A stretch of 64,000 nt of DNA from Bradyrhizobium nivariense. Lineage in GTDB: Bacteria; Pseudomonadota; Alphaproteobacteria; Rhizobiales; Xanthobacteraceae. The translations under genes and the position numbers were made by a program. Positions 42,018-50,579 of the stretch are shown here, in pieces. The stretch covers positions 20,506 through 84,505 of the forward strand of contig NZ_JARVWW010000035.1 in the NCBI RefSeq assembly GCF_029846715.1. The letters run 5' to 3'. Each line of letters opens with the position of its first letter. Position 1 is the stretch's first letter. The notes beneath the pieces were generated by a model. That model did not search any database. It was not told the origin of the DNA and saw only the letters and a program-made list of their open reading frames with translations.

Positions 42018-42683
42018 GCCGGGGGCCGGCGGGGTCAGGAGATAGCCGAGGCCACGGACGGTCTGGATGATGTCGACGTCGAGCTTCTTGCGGATGCGGC
42101 CGACGAAGACCTCAATGGTGTTGGAGTCGCGGTCGAAGTCCTGGTCGTAGAGATGCTCGACCAGCTCGGTACGGGACACCACGCGGCCCGAATGGTGCAT
42201 CAGGTAGGCCAGAAGCCGATATTCGTGCGAGGTCATCTTGACCGGATTGCCTGATACGCTGACCCGCCCGGTCCTGGTGTCGAGCGTGACGGGGCCGCAG
42301 CTCAGCTCGCTCTGGGCATGGCCGGTGGAGCGGCGCAGCAGGGCGCGGATGCGCGCCAGCACCTCCTCCAGGTGGAACGGCTTTGCGACATAGTCGTCGG
42401 CGCCGGCGTCGAAGCCCTGGACCTTGTCGCTCCAACGGTCGCGTGCGGTGAGGATCAGGACCGGCATGGTGCGGCCGTTGCGGCGCCAGGCCTCCAGCAC
42501 CGAGATGCCGTCCTTCTTCGGCAGGCCGATGTCGAGCACCACGGCGTCGTAGGGCTCGTTGTCACCGAGATAATGCCCCTCCTCCCCGTCAAAGGCGCGA
42601 TCGACGACGTAGCCGGCGTCGGTCAGCGCCTTGGTGAGCTGGCGATTGAGATCGGGGTCGTCCTCAACGACGAGCAGGCGCAC
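42012..42683 (-). CDS. feuP: OmpR-family response regulator FeuP-like
   Basis: A 223-residue regulator. The receiver domain has Asp8-Asp9, phospho-acceptor Asp51 (VVLDIGLPKKDG) and Lys in YVAKPFH. The C-terminal winged helix (~125-220) has VKMTSHEYRLLAYLMHHSGR and NTIEVFVGRIRKKLDVDIIQT. It is phosphorylated, by inference, by the kinase encoded downstream. The upstream 230 bp to the small membrane-protein gene should hold its promoter. Confidence 0.9.
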   Translation of the reverse strand: MRLLVVEDDPDLNRQLTKALTDAGYVVDRAFDGEEGHYLGDNEPYDAVVLDIGLPKKDGISVLEAWRRNGRTMPVLILTARDRWSDKVQGFDAGADDYVAKPFHLEEVLARIRALLRRSTGHAQSELSCGPVTLDTRTGRVSVSGNPVKMTSHEYRLLAYLMHHSGRVVSRTELVEHLYDQDFDRDSNTIEVFVGRIRKKLDVDIIQTVRGLGYLLTPPAPGA

Positions 42684-42913
42684 GCTTCTCTCCAGAATTA
42701 GGCCGCATGAACACCAGCAGAGATGAGCAATTCCGGCGTGAACTGAATATGAACGCGGGGAACCGGCCGCGTTACTTTTTGGTCATATACGACCTGTTCG
42801 CGGTCAACGCACTGCGCCCGCCAGACCACCGGATGAACCGGCGGCATGGCGGGCGCAGTGTGCCGCGTTACGCGGCGAGTCGGAAGGTGCGAACCGTCCG
42901 GTCGATGTGCCGG

Positions 42914-43069
42914 TCAGGTCCGGAAGAACACGAACCAGATGACGGCGAGGATCAGGATCGCAAGCCCGGTCGAAATGGCGAGCAGCGCCGCCACCGACGG
43001 CCCGGGCTCGCCCTGGCGCGCCTCGGTCGGAGTTTCCACGATCTGACGTTGGTCTCGCGTGGTTGCCAT
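42914..43069 (-). CDS. Small single-pass membrane protein, 51 aa
   Basis: From ATG 43069 (MATTRDQRQIVETPTEARQ) with a hydrophilic, charged N-terminus of ~27 residues and one C-terminal transmembrane helix (VAALLAISTGLAILILAVIWFVFF). A longer frame from 43189 lacks this pattern. Similar tail-anchored mini-proteins occur in Bradyrhizobium. Divergent from the ku gene with a 236-bp shared upstream region. Function unknown. Confidence 0.65.
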   Translation of the reverse strand: MATTRDQRQIVETPTEARQGEPGPSVAALLAISTGLAILILAVIWFVFFRT

Positions 43070-43305
43070 GGTGTCCTCAATCTCTGGCTGTCGCGCCGGA
43101 TGGCCGCGACCTCCTTGCGGCGGGATGTCCCCGTGGCAACGCATGATTGGATATGATGTTCCGGCTTTTGCGGCCGGATCAGGCTGCAACCGCGCGCCGG
43201 GCGGCCGGTTAACGCAGTTGCAAGATTCCGCAATCCGCCTTGCTATGATTCGTTGTTCCCCGATGGTATCTTCGTCTTCTGTCCCCGTTGCGTTTGGAGT
43301 AGCCC

Positions 43306-44289
43306 ATGGCCCCCCGCGCCAATTGGAAGGGTTTTCTGCGTTTGTCGCTCGTGACCTGCCCGGTCGCGCTCTATCCGGCCACGTCGGATACCGAGAAGGT
43401 CTCGTTCAACCAGATCAACCGCAAGACCGGCCACCGGATCAAGTACCTCAAGGTCGACGCCGAGACCGGTGACGAGGTGACCTCCGAGGACATCGTCAAG
43501 GGCTACAAGGTCGACACCGACACCTATATCGAGGTCACCAAGGACGAGCTCGACGAGATCGCGCTGGACTCCACGCACACGATCGAGATCGACGAGTTCG
43601 TGCCGAAGACCGACATCGACAGCCGCTATCTGATCCGCCCCTATTATCTCGTGCCCGATGGCAAGGTCGGCCACGACGCATTTGCGGTGATCCGCGAGAC
43701 CATCCGCAGCATGGACAAGGTCGCGATCGGCCGCGTGGTGCTGACCAACCGCGAGCACATCATCGCGCTGGAGCCGCTCGAGAGCGGCCTGATGGGGACG
43801 CTGCTGCGCTACCCCTACGAGGTCCGCGGCGAAAAGGACTATTTCGACGACATCCAGGACGTGAAGCTGACCAAGGACATGCTCGACCTCGCAAAGCACA
43901 TCGTCGAGAAGAAGTCCGGCGCGTTCGAGCCCGAGCTGTTCGAGGACCATTACGAGACCGCGCTGATCGACCTCATCAACAAGAAGCGCAGCGGCGCGCC
44001 CATCACCGCGAAGGCCGCGCCGAAGACCGGCGGCAATGTCATCAACCTGATGGACGCGCTGAAGAAGAGCATCGCGAACGAGAAGGACGCAAGTCCCGCG
44101 GCGAAGGTGGCCAAGGACGCGACCAAGGACACCGTCAAGGGCAAGAAGCCGAAGAAGCGCGTCGAAGGCCAGCGCGAGATGCTGCTGCCGATCGCCGGCA
44201 AGGGCGGCAAGGACGCTGCTGCGAAAGCCGCTCCCAAAAAAACCGACAAGCCGGTGCGCGCGCCGGCGCGGGCGAAGAAGGCCGGCTAG
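43306..44289 (+). CDS. ku: Non-homologous end-joining protein Ku
   Basis: A 327-residue bacterial Ku that binds double-strand break ends as a homodimer and recruits LigD. The start MAPRANWKGFLRLSLVTCPVALYPA is the standard Ku beginning. The central beta-barrel ring region follows (VSFNQINRKTGHRIKY, DSRYLIRPYYLVPDG and VVLTNREHIIALEP). The C-terminus (~255-327) is a Lys/Ala-rich tail that can bind DNA or LigD. No ligD is in the window. A short upstream hydrophilic stretch has no strong SD. Confidence 0.96.
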   Translation: MAPRANWKGFLRLSLVTCPVALYPATSDTEKVSFNQINRKTGHRIKYLKVDAETGDEVTSEDIVKGYKVDTDTYIEVTKDELDEIALDSTHTIEIDEFVPKTDIDSRYLIRPYYLVPDGKVGHDAFAVIRETIRSMDKVAIGRVVLTNREHIIALEPLESGLMGTLLRYPYEVRGEKDYFDDIQDVKLTKDMLDLAKHIVEKKSGAFEPELFEDHYETALIDLINKKRSGAPITAKAAPKTGGNVINLMDALKKSIANEKDASPAAKVAKDATKDTVKGKKPKKRVEGQREMLLPIAGKGGKDAAAKAAPKKTDKPVRAPARAKKAG

Positions 44290-44348
44290 CAGCATCGCAG
44301 CTTCTCACCGCGCCGTGATGTCTCCCCTCACCGACCGGCCGACCTGAC

Positions 44349-44585
44349 ATGCCCTGGTCGGCAGCGTTCGACGACCCCATTTCATTACGTGGCGGGCGCA
44401 AGCTGCGGACGCTGCAAGAGGCTGCCGATCACATCATGCGACTGCCCGAGGATACGCAGCACGCGAGCCACTGGCAGACCGCGATCGAGACCCTGATCAA
44501 CGCTGCCGAGACCGGCAGCGGCTGGATGATGTTCGCCCGCATCGCAATGCTGCGGGCGCTGAATGCGGACGATCGGCGCGAGTGA
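44349..44585 (+). CDS. Small conserved hypothetical protein, 78 aa
   Basis: The 78 residues begin MPWSAAFDDPISLRGGRKL and continue LQEAADHIMRLPEDTQHASHWQTAIETLINAAE, a helical pattern common in small Bradyrhizobium proteins. No signal peptide or membrane segment. Located 59 bp after ku; probably cytoplasmic. Function unknown. Confidence 0.75.
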   Translation: MPWSAAFDDPISLRGGRKLRTLQEAADHIMRLPEDTQHASHWQTAIETLINAAETGSGWMMFARIAMLRALNADDRRE

Positions 44586-44816
44586 GTCCGGCGCGGTGCT
44601 GGGCCTGCCCTCCGGTCCGCCGCCGCCCCGCCCAAGAACAGGCCCAAAAACAGGCCCGCGAACAGGCTCAACAATCCGTTAAGCCGCACCATAGCTTTGA
44701 GCGCCCGCCTGCGGTCGCGGGAGCGACACGTAATCGTACGGAAGACGAAATTAACCGTCGGCTCCCGCTCCGCACAGCATGGTCGCCCCTCGATTGAACC
44801 CGGGATTTGCAGGCTC

Positions 44817-44999
44817 GTGCAGCAGCCGGACGCCAGAAAGAACTACATCAGCATCGTGAACGACACGGCCGAGGAAGAAAGTCTCGCCGGCAGCTCCGCG
44901 CGAGCGCAGCCGCGCGTGGTGAGCTATCTGGTCGGACGCCTTGCAGCGGTGCTGAAACGCCCCGTCAAGGCCGCGCCGGAACGCCCGATCTCGTCCTGA
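44817..44999 (+). CDS. Possible small protein, 60 aa
   Basis: A low-confidence frame that may start at GTG 44817 (or ATG 44697). It reads QQPDARKNYISIVNDTAEEE and ends with a basic stretch (RLAAVLKRPVKAAPERP). Amino-acid use is plausible but there is no clear Shine-Dalgarno and I recognise no family. Confidence 0.3.
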   Translation: MQQPDARKNYISIVNDTAEEESLAGSSARAQPRVVSYLVGRLAAVLKRPVKAAPERPISS

Positions 45000-45191
45000 G
45001 ACGGGATGACGACATCGCCAAATGCGTCCGAATTGGGTGACGAAACCTTAAGTCAATCGATGACAACATAGGAAACGACAGGTGAGGACCATCCGGCCTG
45101 CGTTTTGACGCGCCCACGAAAAATTAGTGAATCAATTTACCATTCCGAAAACGGCACCAGCCTACGTTGGACGGATGAACAGGAGTTGACG

Positions 45192-45356
45192 ATGACTTTG
45201 CTCAAGTCATTTCTTGCCGATGAAAACGGTGCCACCGCCATCGAGTATTGCCTGATCGCCACCGGCATCGCGCTCGCGATCATCACGGCCGTGAACAACA
45301 CAGGCAGCGCACTCCTGAGCGGCAAGTTCAACTCGATCACCGCGGCGGTGAAGTAG
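45192..45356 (+). CDS. Flp/Fap-type pilin, orphan
   Basis: A 54-residue type IVb pilin precursor. AGGAG at 45181-45185 sets ATG 45192. MTLLKSFLADENG is the leader, with the G/ATAIEY processing site, and a hydrophobic segment (CLIATGIALAIITAV) follows; these give the Flp signature, except that EYCLIA has Cys where most have Gly. It is a pilin subunit normally assembled by Tad machinery, none of which is in the window. It stands alone, 192 bp after the previous possible gene. Confidence 0.88.
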   Translation: MTLLKSFLADENGATAIEYCLIATGIALAIITAVNNTGSALLSGKFNSITAAVK

Positions 45357-45465
45357 CCGGCATAGCCGGCGCGCCACAATCTGATCAGCGCGACTCCGCG
45401 TGCAGCGCGCCGGATGACAGGCCTCTCTTTCCAATCGACGTTCCAATACGGACACGCGTTTCGTG

Positions 45466-45587
45466 CTCTCGCGCCGGCTTTCGCCCGAGTTTTGCTGTCG
45501 TCTTCCGCCCTGTTCGAAGAGAGGGCGCAGCGAAGGCCGGGCGCCGGCTGGCACCCGAAGTCCCGTGTGCGGATAAATGCGCACGGG
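45466..45587. repeat. Dispersed ~110-120-bp repeat, copy 1 (half element)
   Basis: It shares most of its sequence with 50760-50870: CGGCTTTCGCCCGAG at the left, GAAGGCCGGGCGCCGG in the middle, and ATGCGCACGGG at the right. The left arm of the palindrome is present with one change (GCGCAGCGAAGG), but the right arm is missing. It fills most of the 337-bp gap before the gene at 45694. Confidence 0.8.
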
Positions 45588-45693
45588 CATGCGGCGGCGA
45601 CCTCACTTGATTTTGCGAGGTTCGCATTATGGCGTTGTGTCGTGCAACTGCATCATCGTAGAGCGTAAGCTCAAACTCCAGCGGCCCGATGAC

Positions 45694-47256
45694 ATGATTC
45701 CTTCCGACAAGCCGACCTTGACAACCCGGGCTCGTCTTGGCTCGGACCGATCGGTGACGATCGCCGTTTTTGCAATGCTGGCGGTCGTCTCGTTTCTTCC
45801 TGTGCTGCTGACCCCTATTCCCGCGATGGTCGATTATCCCAATCACCTCGCCCGCATGTACATTCTGAGCCAGAACGGCACCCCCGACGCCAATCCGCAT
45901 TACGAGGTGGCATGGGCATTCTATCCCAACCTTGGAATGGATTTGCTGGTCCCGCAGATGGCGCGGCTGATCAGCGTCGAGAACGCCACGCGGCTGTTTC
46001 TGCTCCTGAGCCAATTATTGATCGTCGGAGGCGCGCTCCTGCTCGAACGGGCCCGGAAGGGACGGGTCCATCTCGCCGGCTTTGCGGCGCTCGCCTTCCT
46101 TTACTGCCTGCCGTTCAGCTGGGGCTTCGTGAATTTCGAGTTCGGACTGGGCCTCGCTCTCTGGGGCATCGCCGTCTATCTGATGCTGGCGGAACGCCCA
46201 TGGCCACTGCGTTTCGTCGTCAACATGGTCTTCGTCGCTGTGCTGTTTGCGGCGCATTTCTTCTCCCTCGGCATCTACGGCGCGACGCTCGGCCTTTACG
46301 AGCTCTCGCGCATCCGCCACCGGCGAACATCGTACCGGGTCGCCGCCGCGCGGCTCGGCGCGTTGGCCATACCGGCGATTGCCCTGTTTGGGATCATGCG
46401 CATGACCGCGGGATCGATCGGAAGCGAAGGTACGAGCTGGTTCCTCGAATTCAAGCCGATCTGGCCGTTGCGCATCATGAACGGCTACAATTTGACGGTA
46501 GCGGCGGCGACCGGGCTGGCGCTGATGATCTCGTTGTTTTTCGCCGCAAGACGCGGCGTTCTCAAGCTCGAGTCAGCCGGGATCTGGCTCGCGATCGGCT
46601 TTGCGCTGCTGTACGTCATCATTCCCTCGAAGCTGTTCGGGACCTCGTTCGTCGACCTCCGCGTGATTCCCGCTGCGGCTCTGATCCTGCCGGCCTTCTG
46701 CTCGCTGTCGCTGCCCAGCCGGGCGTGGCGAATGGCTGCGCTCGCCGCGATCAGTGGCATCACGCTGATCAATCTCGCCGTCGTCCTCGCGGTGTGGTTG
46801 CCATACCGCACCGACTATGCGGCCATCATCGAATCGTTCCACAAGATCGATCGTGGCTCGCGCATCCTTGTCGCCAGTACGGTCGACAACGGAGACCCGC
46901 CCTTCGCCGACCTCACCTCATATCCAATGTATTATGCGCCGACGCTGGCCGTGCACTATGCCAACGCGTTCGTGCCTAATCTATTCACGGAAGCGGGCAA
47001 GCAACCCGTGCGGCCACGCGAGGCCGTGCGCCGTCTTGCCATTCCCTACGGGGGGCCGATGCCGCTAGGCGTGCTTACCGCGATTGCGGCAAGCCGGCCG
47101 CCGACCGGCGTCCCGCCGTTCGTCCGCACCTGGCACCAGGATTACGACTATCTCTATGTCCTCGGGCCGCGGGCCGCAAACCCGCTGCCAGATCTGCTGG
47201 AAGCGCTGGACGCCTCAGAGCGGTTTGTTCTCTACAGGATCCGCCGCGGGTCCTAG
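45694..47256 (+). CDS. Polytopic membrane protein, possible GT-C-type glycosyltransferase
   Basis: 520 residues from ATG 45694 (MIPSDKPTLTTRARLGSDRS); upstream in-frame codons lie in the repeat region and are not supported. About 10 hydrophobic segments occur in residues ~22-400, with a soluble C-terminal ~140 residues. The first loop contains PAMVDYPNHLARMYIL, an Asp in the place of the GT-C catalytic residue. First of three plus-strand genes with GT2 and methyltransferase, it probably works with them on a lipid-linked glycan. Confidence 0.65.
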   Translation: MIPSDKPTLTTRARLGSDRSVTIAVFAMLAVVSFLPVLLTPIPAMVDYPNHLARMYILSQNGTPDANPHYEVAWAFYPNLGMDLLVPQMARLISVENATRLFLLLSQLLIVGGALLLERARKGRVHLAGFAALAFLYCLPFSWGFVNFEFGLGLALWGIAVYLMLAERPWPLRFVVNMVFVAVLFAAHFFSLGIYGATLGLYELSRIRHRRTSYRVAAARLGALAIPAIALFGIMRMTAGSIGSEGTSWFLEFKPIWPLRIMNGYNLTVAAATGLALMISLFFAARRGVLKLESAGIWLAIGFALLYVIIPSKLFGTSFVDLRVIPAAALILPAFCSLSLPSRAWRMAALAAISGITLINLAVVLAVWLPYRTDYAAIIESFHKIDRGSRILVASTVDNGDPPFADLTSYPMYYAPTLAVHYANAFVPNLFTEAGKQPVRPREAVRRLAIPYGGPMPLGVLTAIAASRPPTGVPPFVRTWHQDYDYLYVLGPRAANPLPDLLEALDASERFVLYRIRRGS

Positions 47257-47444
47257 GCCGAAGCCGCTTCCGCCCAGCGTGGTTAATCGGGCATCACCAT
47301 CCGCACCGCCTACCGGACTGTCGCAATCGCCATCCGGCGCTCCGAAGCCGCTCCAGCGCCCGATATCCTTAACGGTTGTGGCAAGGCCGCCTTAACCACC
47401 GCCGACATAGACTTCCGCTCCTGCAACGAGTTGGACCCTCTCGC

Positions 47445-48440
47445 ATGGCGGCCAGTTTCCAGTCGATCCGCTACAGCCTCGTCATTCCCGTATTCAACGA
47501 GGAAGCCGTGCTGCCGGTCCTGCTGCGCAGGCTCGACCTGGTCTTGTCCCGGCTCGACGGGCCGGCAGAAGCGATCTTCGTCGATGACGGCAGCAGTGAT
47601 TCCAGCTCGATCGTGCTACAGGCGCTCGCCACGCGCGACCCGCGCTTTCGCTATATCGGCCTGTCGCGAAATTTCGGCCATCAGATCGCCATCACCGCCG
47701 GCATGGACGCCGCGCAAGGTGAAGCGATCATCGTCATGGATGCCGATCTGCAGGATCCGCCCGAAGTGATCGAGCAATTGATCGCAAAATGGCAGGAAGG
47801 CAACGACATCGTCCACGCCCGTCGCCTGTCGCGCGACGGCGAAAGCCGATTCAAGCGCGCGACCGCGCATCTCTTCTACCGGCTTCTCGGCAGGATGTCC
47901 TCGGTCGGCATCCCCGCCGATGTCGGCGACTTCCGCCTGATCGATCGCAAGGTGCTCGACGCACTTCGTCAGATGCCGGAGCAGGACCGCTTCGTACGCG
48001 GCATGATCGCCTGGCTCGGCTTCCGGCAGACCGAGGTCGCCTTCCACCGCCTCGAGCGTGCAGCGGGCGAGACCAAATACCCGCTGTTCAAGATGGTGCG
48101 GCTCGCGATGAACGCCGCCCTCGGCTTTTCCGATCTGCCCTTGCGCTTGGCAATCTGGTGCGGATTGACGGTGTCGGGACTCGCACTGCTCTACGGCGGC
48201 TGGGTGGTCCTGCTGTGGCTCAGCAAGGACAGTCATCTCGTCACCGGCTGGTCCTCGACGATGGTCGTCGTATCCCTGCTGTGCGGAATGAACATGCTGA
48301 TGACGGGCATCGTGGGGCTTTATGTCGGCCGCATCCATGCCGAGGTGAAACGCCGCCCGCTCTACGTGGTGCAGACCCGCGCCGGCTTCGATCGCAACGA
48401 GACGTCGGCCGCACCCGCGATCCACGCCGTCAACGAGTGA
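47445..48440 (+). CDS. GT2 polyprenyl-phosphate glycosyltransferase (GtrB/ArnC type)
   Basis: 331 residues from ATG 47445 (MAASFQSIRYSLVIPVFNEEA). The GT-A domain has FVDDGSSD, LSRNFGHQIAITAGMDAA and VMDADLQDPPEVI, diagnostic for the GtrB/DPM1 branch, followed by two C-terminal transmembrane helices (~233-258 and ~270-297). It would transfer a sugar to polyprenyl phosphate at the inner leaflet, supplying a donor for a GT-C transferase. The stop codon overlaps a GTG of the next gene (GTGA), suggesting coupling. Confidence 0.9.
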   Translation: MAASFQSIRYSLVIPVFNEEAVLPVLLRRLDLVLSRLDGPAEAIFVDDGSSDSSSIVLQALATRDPRFRYIGLSRNFGHQIAITAGMDAAQGEAIIVMDADLQDPPEVIEQLIAKWQEGNDIVHARRLSRDGESRFKRATAHLFYRLLGRMSSVGIPADVGDFRLIDRKVLDALRQMPEQDRFVRGMIAWLGFRQTEVAFHRLERAAGETKYPLFKMVRLAMNAALGFSDLPLRLAIWCGLTVSGLALLYGGWVVLLWLSKDSHLVTGWSSTMVVVSLLCGMNMLMTGIVGLYVGRIHAEVKRRPLYVVQTRAGFDRNETSAAPAIHAVNE

Positions 48441-48448
48441 CCGAGCGC

Positions 48449-49132
48449 ATGACCGAGCTCTTCGACGGTTATCACGACAACTACCGTGACGTGGTCCAAT
48501 CCTCGATCGACTTCTCCGGCTTGCCGCATCACTTCTTCATGCGCGCCAAGGCCGATCTTCTGGGCAATCTGATCGCGCAGCGGCTCGGCACGGACAGGCC
48601 CGAAATGCTGGACGTCGGCTGCGGCGTGGGCAGCCTTCATCCCCTGCTGCGGGGCATGGTCGGCCGCTTGAGCGGTATCGACGTTTCTTCGGCCAGCCTG
48701 GCGCAGGCCCGCGCTGACAACGGCGGGGTCGACTACCGTGAGTTTGACGGCCGCACCTTTCCTTTCGACGATGCCAGCTTCGATCTGGTCACGGCCGTCT
48801 GCGTGATGCATCACGTCGTGCCGACCGAATGGGCGCAATTCATCGCCGAGATGCGGCGCGTGACGCGCCCCGGGGGCCTCGTCTGCGTCATCGAGCACAA
48901 TCCGTACAACCCGTTGACACGCCTTGCCGTCGCGCGTTGTGAGTTCGACCGGGACGCCGTCTTGCTCGGTGCCGGCACAACCCGAAAGTTGATGGCCGCC
49001 GGCGGCCTGCGCGAGATCGGTGCGCGCCATTTCCTGCTGCTGCCCTGGGACACCAAACCGGCGCGGCGTCTCGAAGATACCCTGAGCGGCGTGCCGCTCG
49101 GCGGCCAATACGCCGCCTTCGGGACCGCTTGA
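48449..49132 (+). CDS. SAM-dependent methyltransferase
   Basis: 227 residues from ATG 48449; GTG 48437, overlapping the previous stop, is an equally possible start. Motif I is MLDVGCGVGSLHPLL, followed by SGIDVSSASLAQAR, FDLVTAVCVMHHV and TRPGGLVCVIEHNPYNPLT. It is a Methyltransf_11-type enzyme with a long C-terminal helix region. Co-transcribed with the GtrB-like gene, it probably modifies a polyprenyl-linked sugar. Convergent with 49134-50579; only a single base separates the two stop codons. Confidence 0.85.
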   Translation: MTELFDGYHDNYRDVVQSSIDFSGLPHHFFMRAKADLLGNLIAQRLGTDRPEMLDVGCGVGSLHPLLRGMVGRLSGIDVSSASLAQARADNGGVDYREFDGRTFPFDDASFDLVTAVCVMHHVVPTEWAQFIAEMRRVTRPGGLVCVIEHNPYNPLTRLAVARCEFDRDAVLLGAGTTRKLMAAGGLREIGARHFLLLPWDTKPARRLEDTLSGVPLGGQYAAFGTA

Positions 49133-49133
49133 T

Positions 49134-50579
49134 CTATCTTTGCGGCGTATCTCGCCGCTTGTGCACGACCGCCACGCCGTCGCTGTAGACGCGCTGCCAC
49201 TGGGGCAGCCGGTCCAGCATCGCAATCGCCGGCGTCTCCGGCGCGAGCAGCGTCGCGCCGATGTTGTATTCGTCGAGCAATCTGAGAAAATCGCCGAGGT
49301 CGACCAGCGCCAGGGCGCGATTGTAGCGGTTGATGAACGCTCCCCCGAACAGCTCGCCGCGACCGTCGATAAAGCTGGGAATGCCGGCAAAGATCAAATA
49401 GCCACCGAAGGAATAATCGTTGAGCACATGCCCCGTCTTGGCGAGGTTGGCTTCAGCGATGGCAGCCTGAGGGGTGATGACCGGAGCCGGCCGTATGTCA
49501 CGCGCCAGCGCCGCCCCGCTCACCACGATCAACGCACCGAGCGCGGCCAGGTTCAGGCCGCGCGACGAGCCGGCCGCATCCTCCCCGGTCGGTCCGCCGA
49601 ACTTCCGCCCCAGCGGAGCCGCCAGATAGAGCGGCGCCAGCATGGCCAGCAGATCCGCATTGCGGATTTGGGCCAGCGCGAAATGGAGCAAGCCGATCAC
49701 GACCAAGGCCCGCACGACCGGCAGCGTCACACCGCGCGAGAGCGCAAAGATGCCGGCCAGCAAGAGCAACTCGAACAAGCCTATGTGGCTGAAATCCTGC
49801 GGCCGCCATTCCGAGATCCAACCGAGCGCGGGGCCGAGGCCGAGTGTCGTCAGCGGCATCAGCAGCGGTTCCGGCCCGTACGGCGTCAGACAGGACGCGG
49901 CGACCGCGAGCGCGGTGAATGGTAGCCACCGCAGGAGCACGCGCGGCCATTCGCTGCGCTTCTCGCGCAGCAGCGCCTCGAGCCCCGCAGCGCCAATCAG
50001 TCCAAGCGCCAGCACCACACTGCCGTGCAGATTGGCCCACACGACCAGCAGCGGCAGAGCCCAGTACGGCGGAGGCCCTCCACGATCCATGCAGCGCACC
50101 AGGGCAGCCGCCCAGGTCACCATCACCGGCAGCACCAACACGTGTGGCCGCGCCAGCATATGCGGCGCCAACAGGATGACGGCCGCGATCACCATGAGCA
50201 GCGTCTGGACTGGCGAAAGCTCGCGCAGCAGGAAGAACGTGAACAGGCCAAAGGCGAGCGCTATCGCCGCGGCGGCGACGACGAGGACGCCCGGCCAGCC
50301 GGCCAGCGCGTAGGCTCCGGCGTAGATGATCTCCGAGAGCCATTCGAAGGTGATCCAGGGCGCACCGTGCATCGAAAAGGAAAATGGGTCGCTCGCCGGC
50401 AAGGTGCCGTGCGCGATGATCCAGCGCCCCACCTCGATGTGAGAATAGCTGTCGGGATCATTGAGCAGCCGCGGTCCAAGGATCAGCAGCAGGACGTAGA
50501 CGCCAAGGCTCACCAGCCAGGGAAGCGCCGCACGCGCCGAAAACGGTTGAATCTCGCTGTGGACGACCTGGTCACTCAT
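49134..50579 (-). CDS. Polytopic membrane protein, unknown function
   Basis: A 481-residue protein with ~10-11 hydrophobic segments up to residue ~355 and a ~120-residue soluble C-terminus (HVLNDYSFGGYLIFAGIPSFIDGRGELFG). The first loop after helix 1 has LNDPDSYSHIEVGRWI, with acidic residues in a position that suggests a GT-C or glycan-related membrane enzyme. It points towards the GT2/methyltransferase cluster from the other side. Catalytic role unproven. Confidence 0.65.
   Translation of the reverse strand: MSDQVVHSEIQPFSARAALPWLVSLGVYVLLLILGPRLLNDPDSYSHIEVGRWIIAHGTLPASDPFSFSMHGAPWITFEWLSEIIYAGAYALAGWPGVLVVAAAAIALAFGLFTFFLLRELSPVQTLLMVIAAVILLAPHMLARPHVLVLPVMVTWAAALVRCMDRGGPPPYWALPLLVVWANLHGSVVLALGLIGAAGLEALLREKRSEWPRVLLRWLPFTALAVAASCLTPYGPEPLLMPLTTLGLGPALGWISEWRPQDFSHIGLFELLLLAGIFALSRGVTLPVVRALVVIGLLHFALAQIRNADLLAMLAPLYLAAPLGRKFGGPTGEDAAGSSRGLNLAALGALIVVSGAALARDIRPAPVITPQAAIAEANLAKTGHVLNDYSFGGYLIFAGIPSFIDGRGELFGGAFINRYNRALALVDLGDFLRLLDEYNIGATLLAPETPAIAMLDRLPQWQRVYSDGVAVVHKRRDTPQR

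Noticed and set aside
44582..44797. 71-codon plus-strand frame after the gene at 44349
   Set aside because: Gln/Glu/Ala low-complexity run with no SD or family pattern.
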